DNA from: JAXDBM01 sp963709485
GTDB taxonomy: Bacteria; Desulfobacterota; Syntrophia; Syntrophales; Fen-1087
Assembly (NCBI GenBank): GCA_963709485.1
Contig: CAVPWE010000005.1
Coordinates: 434,001 to 498,000 of the forward strand
Length of the DNA: 64,000 nt
Direction: 5' to 3'
Shown here: piece by piece, positions 60,978 to 64,000 of the stretch
Position numbering within the stretch: position 1 is the first letter of the stretch
Layout of the letters: each line of letters starts with the position of its first letter
Notes under the pieces: model-generated
What the model was told of the DNA's origin: nothing
What the model saw: only the letters and a program-made list of their open reading frames with translations
Databases searched by the model: none
Made by a program: the position numbers and the translations under genes

Positions 60978-60992
60978 CCGCAGTGACTGCGG
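60978..60992 (+). terminator. Small hairpin after the acyl-CoA synthetase genes
   Basis: CCGCAG-TGA-CTGCGG (60978-60992) in the gap between convergent genes. A 6-bp stem with no T-tract; weak terminator candidate. Confidence 0.25.
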
Positions 60993-61094
60993 CATTCAAG
61001 ACCCCCATCCTCTCATGAACCTCCGGTGCAGGGGACCGAAGGGAGTCAAGCAGGACAGCCCGAAGAGAATGGCATGCGTCACCCTGCTCCGAAG

Positions 61095-63371
61095 CTATGG
61101 TGTCACGCCTTCCGCTTTCAGCCATCGCTGGTAGGAGACCATTTTGGCCAGGACCTTGACGGTGCGCTCCGGCGTCAGGAAAGAGACGCTTTTATAGGGG
61201 CACCCCGCGACTTCAACGACGGTGCGCGTCTGTTCATCCGCCATCAGACTGACGCCCAATACGGGCTTGCCGTACTGTTCCATCAGCTTGATCACGAACC
61301 GGATGTAATCGGCCTCGAACCGGCGAAGCTGACCGGGGATCAGCTCAAGCAGCTCCCGGCTCATGGTCGGATCCACCTTCAGGACCGACTGGATCAGGGG
61401 TTTGATGAAAACCAGCCGCCCCAGGATGCCAAGGTGGATCACCGCGTCGCACCGATCCCACTTCAGAAGCTCCTCCGTGGCCGTCATCGAGGCCTGTGGA
61501 TTCATTTCAGCCACCAGGTCGATGGGGTTGGAGCGGCTCCAGTAGGGGGGCAGCACCTGATCGATCCGGGAGATCATGTCCGGTTCGAGATCGGGCACTT
61601 CAAGGCCCTGCTCTGTGCAGAGGTCCGTTGCGACAACTCCCCAGCCGCCGCCCAGCGTCACGATCCCGACCCGGTTGCCCCGGGGAAGGGGCAGCGCGGA
61701 GAAGGCCGCGGAAAGATCCAGAAGCTCCATGGGCTGCTCCACCAGAACGATGCCCGCCTGGCGGCAGGCGGCGTCGAAAATGCGGATATTGGATGCCAGC
61801 GCCCCGGTGTGGCTTGCGGCGGCGCGGTTTCCCGCCTCGGTGCGGCCGCCCTTGAGAACGACAACGGGCTTTTTCCGGCCCACCCTTCGCGCGGACTCCA
61901 GAAAACGCCGGCCGTTCTTGACGCTTTCAATATACAGCACCACCGTCCGGGTCAGATCGTCCACCTCGAAGCATTCCAGATAGTCTTCAATCGTGATCAT
62001 CGCCTCGTTTCCGGAGCCGCTGAAGGCGCGGATCCCGATGTCCTCGTTTTCCGCAAAGACCAGGAGCTGCGTGCCCAGGTTTCCGGACTGGGCAACCAGT
62101 GAAATGGACCCGGGTTTCGGCCAGGTGTGGGTTCCGGTGCAGTAAAAGGAAAGATGAGGGTTGCAGATGCCCATCGTGTTGGGCCCCAGAATGAGAATGC
62201 CCGCCGCACGGGCTTCCTGGACCAGCTCCTGTTCCATTTGGCGCCCCTTCTCGCCCGTCTCGCTGAATCCGGAGGTGATCAGCAGCATGTATCGGATGCC
62301 CTTGGCTTTCAGGTCCGGAATCAGGGCCTTGACTTTGGCGGCAGGAACAGTGACCACTGCGAGGTCGACGGCATCGGGAATGTCCATGACGGTTTTGTAG
62401 ACAGGCCGGCCGGCAATGTCCGCTCCCCTGGGATTGACCAGGTAAATGCCTCCCTTGTATCCGCCGGCGACGAGGATGGAAAAAAGATTGTGCCCCCATT
62501 TTCCGAATTCGGCGGATGCTCCCACGAAGGCAACGGAACGGGGATAGAAGAGGCGTCCGATCGCCCGAGGATCAACGGGAGGACGGTCCGTGTGCGGAAT
62601 GGGACGCTCGCCGATAATGACCAACGCGTCCACAGCGGCAACCCGCCCGTCGGCGCCGATCAGAAGGGGATTGACATCCACTTCCGTCACATCGATCAGC
62701 TCCACGGCCAGGCGGGAGAGCCCGACCAGCGTCTGAACGAGCTGCTGCCGGTCCGCCGGCTGCTCGCCGCGGAAGGGCCCCAGCAGTTTTGACGACCGCA
62801 GCTCATCGACCATCTGTCCGGCCTGCGCCGCATCCACCGGAGCAATACGGAAGACCACGTCATCAAGCGCCTCCGTGAAAACGCCGCCCAGACCGAACAT
62901 GACGCAGGGTCCGAACTGGGAGTCGCTGAATATCCCGGCCACGAACTCGCGCCTTCCCGCGACAAGCGGCTGAAGGAGCATCCCTTCCAGGTCCGCACCC
63001 GCCGCTGCAGCAATCTGCCGCGCAGCCTTCCGTACCGCCGTCTGGTTTTGCAGATTGATCTTGACCAGACCGCGCTCCGTCTTGTGGGTGAGCTTTGCCC
63101 CCAAGCCCTTCAGGACGACGGGGAAACCGATTTCCTTCGCCCGCCGCACCGCTTCGGTTTCGTTTTCGACAACCCACTCCTCAACGGCGGGAATCCCGTA
63201 ATGACTCAACACCCGCCTGGATTCCGCCTCGGTCAGCGCGCTCCGCCCCTCATTCTTCGCTTTCTTAATTAATTCGATTGGTTCCATATCAAGAGGAAGT
63301 CTTTCTTGCGTGAAATTTGCGCGGTACTTATCACAGGCCTGCCGGAATCGCAACCGGAGGCGATCGTTCAT
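61095..63371 (-). CDS. Acyl-CoA synthetase (ADP-forming), fused beta-alpha form
   Basis: 758 aa. ATP-grasp domain first (about 30-260: ALTEAESRRVLSHYGIPAVE, FPVVLKGLGAKLTHKTERGL, FGPCVMFGLGGVFTEALDDV), then a CoA-binding domain (about 275-400: RLFYPRSVAFVGASAEFGKW), then domain 2 (LVAQSGNLGTQLLVFAENED) with the phospho-His loop SHTGALAS and TLGGGWGVVATDLC. The order beta-alpha is opposite to the common fused alpha-beta enzyme. ATG 63371 overlaps the upstream MBL stop as ATGA; an internal ATG at 63287 (MEPIELIKKAKNEG) fits the family start but lacks a ribosome site, so the start is open. It probably interconverts an acyl-CoA with the acid plus ATP. Confidence 0.9.
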   Translation of the reverse strand: MNDRLRLRFRQACDKYRANFTQERLPLDMEPIELIKKAKNEGRSALTEAESRRVLSHYGIPAVEEWVVENETEAVRRAKEIGFPVVLKGLGAKLTHKTERGLVKINLQNQTAVRKAARQIAAAAGADLEGMLLQPLVAGRREFVAGIFSDSQFGPCVMFGLGGVFTEALDDVVFRIAPVDAAQAGQMVDELRSSKLLGPFRGEQPADRQQLVQTLVGLSRLAVELIDVTEVDVNPLLIGADGRVAAVDALVIIGERPIPHTDRPPVDPRAIGRLFYPRSVAFVGASAEFGKWGHNLFSILVAGGYKGGIYLVNPRGADIAGRPVYKTVMDIPDAVDLAVVTVPAAKVKALIPDLKAKGIRYMLLITSGFSETGEKGRQMEQELVQEARAAGILILGPNTMGICNPHLSFYCTGTHTWPKPGSISLVAQSGNLGTQLLVFAENEDIGIRAFSGSGNEAMITIEDYLECFEVDDLTRTVVLYIESVKNGRRFLESARRVGRKKPVVVLKGGRTEAGNRAAASHTGALASNIRIFDAACRQAGIVLVEQPMELLDLSAAFSALPLPRGNRVGIVTLGGGWGVVATDLCTEQGLEVPDLEPDMISRIDQVLPPYWSRSNPIDLVAEMNPQASMTATEELLKWDRCDAVIHLGILGRLVFIKPLIQSVLKVDPTMSRELLELIPGQLRRFEADYIRFVIKLMEQYGKPVLGVSLMADEQTRTVVEVAGCPYKSVSFLTPERTVKVLAKMVSYQRWLKAEGVTP

Positions 63372-64000
63372 CCGATCATGGCATAGTAGGATTTGCCGTC
63401 CCGTGTCTCTTCTCGCACCAGGCCCTCATGCACCAGCTCCAGAAGATGGACGTAGGTTTCGTTGATGGCGAGAAACTGGTCGAATTCGGGAAGTTCCGGC
63501 CCGAAAAGATCGATGGACACCTGACAGGCTGTTTTCAGTGAGCCCCTGACGGATGCCAGGGTCAGTCCCTTGCGTTCCCGATGATGTTCCTTGATTTCTT
63601 CAATCCGCTCCCGGAAGTGTGTGAAAGGCTGGCCGTGGGCCGGACAGACCAGACGGACGGGAAGGTCCTGCATTTCCGTCAAGGATTCCACAAAACGGCT
63701 CAGGGGATGAAAGGAGGGCTCGAAAAGATCCGGGCTGAGGTTCGGCGTGATGTCCGGCAGGATGTGATCGCCGGCAATCAGAAGGCCCTGCTCCCGGAAC
63801 AGGAAGCAACTGTGACCGGTGCTGTGTCCGGGAGCGGACAGGACTTCGAGCGTCCAGTCTCCGATGGCGTGTGTCTGGCCGTGCTTCAACGCCCGGTCCA
63901 GCGCAAATGAACCGGTCATCTTCCTGAAGCTTTTCATGATGGCGGCGAGGATGGCAAGGGCCTCCTCCCCCAGGCCGTGGCGCAGATAGAAATCCCTCAT
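63368..64000 (-). CDS. MBL-fold metallo-hydrolase, C-terminal part (cut by the right edge)
   Basis: The frame is open to base 64000, so the 5' end, with the HxHxDH metal motif, lies outside. The visible 210 residues include the third zinc His in VLSAPGHSTGHSCF, the bridging Asp in LIAGDHILPDITPNLSPDLF and the last His in LVCPAHGQPF, then a C-terminal helical domain (LPEFDQFLAINETYVHLLEL, winged-helix-like, as in glyoxalase II/LACTB2-type enzymes). A thioesterase-like or hydroxyacyl hydrolase role would fit the acyl-CoA neighbourhood (inference). Its stop overlaps the start of the fused acyl-CoA synthetase. Confidence 0.85.
   Translation of the reverse strand: MRDFYLRHGLGEEALAILAAIMKSFRKMTGSFALDRALKHGQTHAIGDWTLEVLSAPGHSTGHSCFLFREQGLLIAGDHILPDITPNLSPDLFEPSFHPLSRFVESLTEMQDLPVRLVCPAHGQPFTHFRERIEEIKEHHRERKGLTLASVRGSLKTACQVSIDLFGPELPEFDQFLAINETYVHLLELVHEGLVREETRDGKSYYAMIG

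Overview
The window reads as chromosomal DNA of an anaerobic, syntrophic deltaproteobacterium (Desulfobacterota, Syntrophus/Smithella-like). This is inferred from gene content, not from a database search. The pointers are a lysS-lolC/E-lolD-bamA block, ferredoxin-linked glutamate synthase subunits, a bacterial NrpR repressor, ADP-forming acyl-CoA synthetases beside an acyl-CoA dehydrogenase, a diderm Mla/MCE lipid transporter, and the lack of aerobic respiration genes. Coding density is high, and no rRNA, tRNA, CRISPR array, prophage or insertion sequence was seen.

Layout. 1-12.6 kb: envelope and housekeeping genes (BamA 5' part, LolD, LolC/E, LysS, Ssb, TatA, a RodZ-like protein, a SuhB-like phosphatase), three tandem small heat-shock proteins behind a near-consensus promoter, an HD-domain/YjbQ pair, a UbiA prenyltransferase with a CPBP protease, and an MsrA-MsrB lipoprotein. 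12.8-18.6 kb: an accessory block of three exported proteins (beta-propeller/Ig/FN3 protein, carboxypeptidase-regulatory-domain protein, zinc phospholipase C-like protein). Two of these genes are broken by single-base frameshifts. 18.8-32.8 kb: a co-directional eight-gene run devoted to glutamine: glutamate synthase (three polypeptides), glnA, carA, guaA, carB, purF. It starts behind a sigma-54-type -24/-12 motif, and a GAF/AAA+/Fis activator gene lies directly upstream. 34.9-43 kb: a KaiC-like/PEP-synthase-like protein, DUF4126, gdhA, nrpR, mnmG and a radical SAM gene. 44-47 kb: hisHF and pdxST, then a PAS-LuxR regulator. 48-51 kb: an mla operon whose ATPase gene lacks the Walker A half. 51-54 kb: a fumarylacetoacetate hydrolase-family protein, a Do-like protease and an endonuclease III-like gene. 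54.4-64 kb: acyl-CoA metabolism (SDR, aminoglycoside-phosphotransferase-like kinase, acyl-CoA dehydrogenase, histidine phosphatase, split and fused ADP-forming acyl-CoA synthetases, an MBL-fold hydrolase cut by the right edge).

How the parts work together. Ammonium is assimilated by GdhA or by GlnA plus glutamate synthase. The glutamine then feeds the amidotransferases CarA, GuaA, PurF, HisH and PdxT, all within about 28 kb. Two nitrogen-type regulators sit inside the cluster: the sigma-54 activator and NrpR, the latter with a palindrome just upstream of its own gene.

The most striking non-coding feature is a perfect 16-bp parS centromere site (ParB binding) in the convergent gap at 54.3 kb. 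It suggests the window lies in the origin-proximal part of the chromosome.
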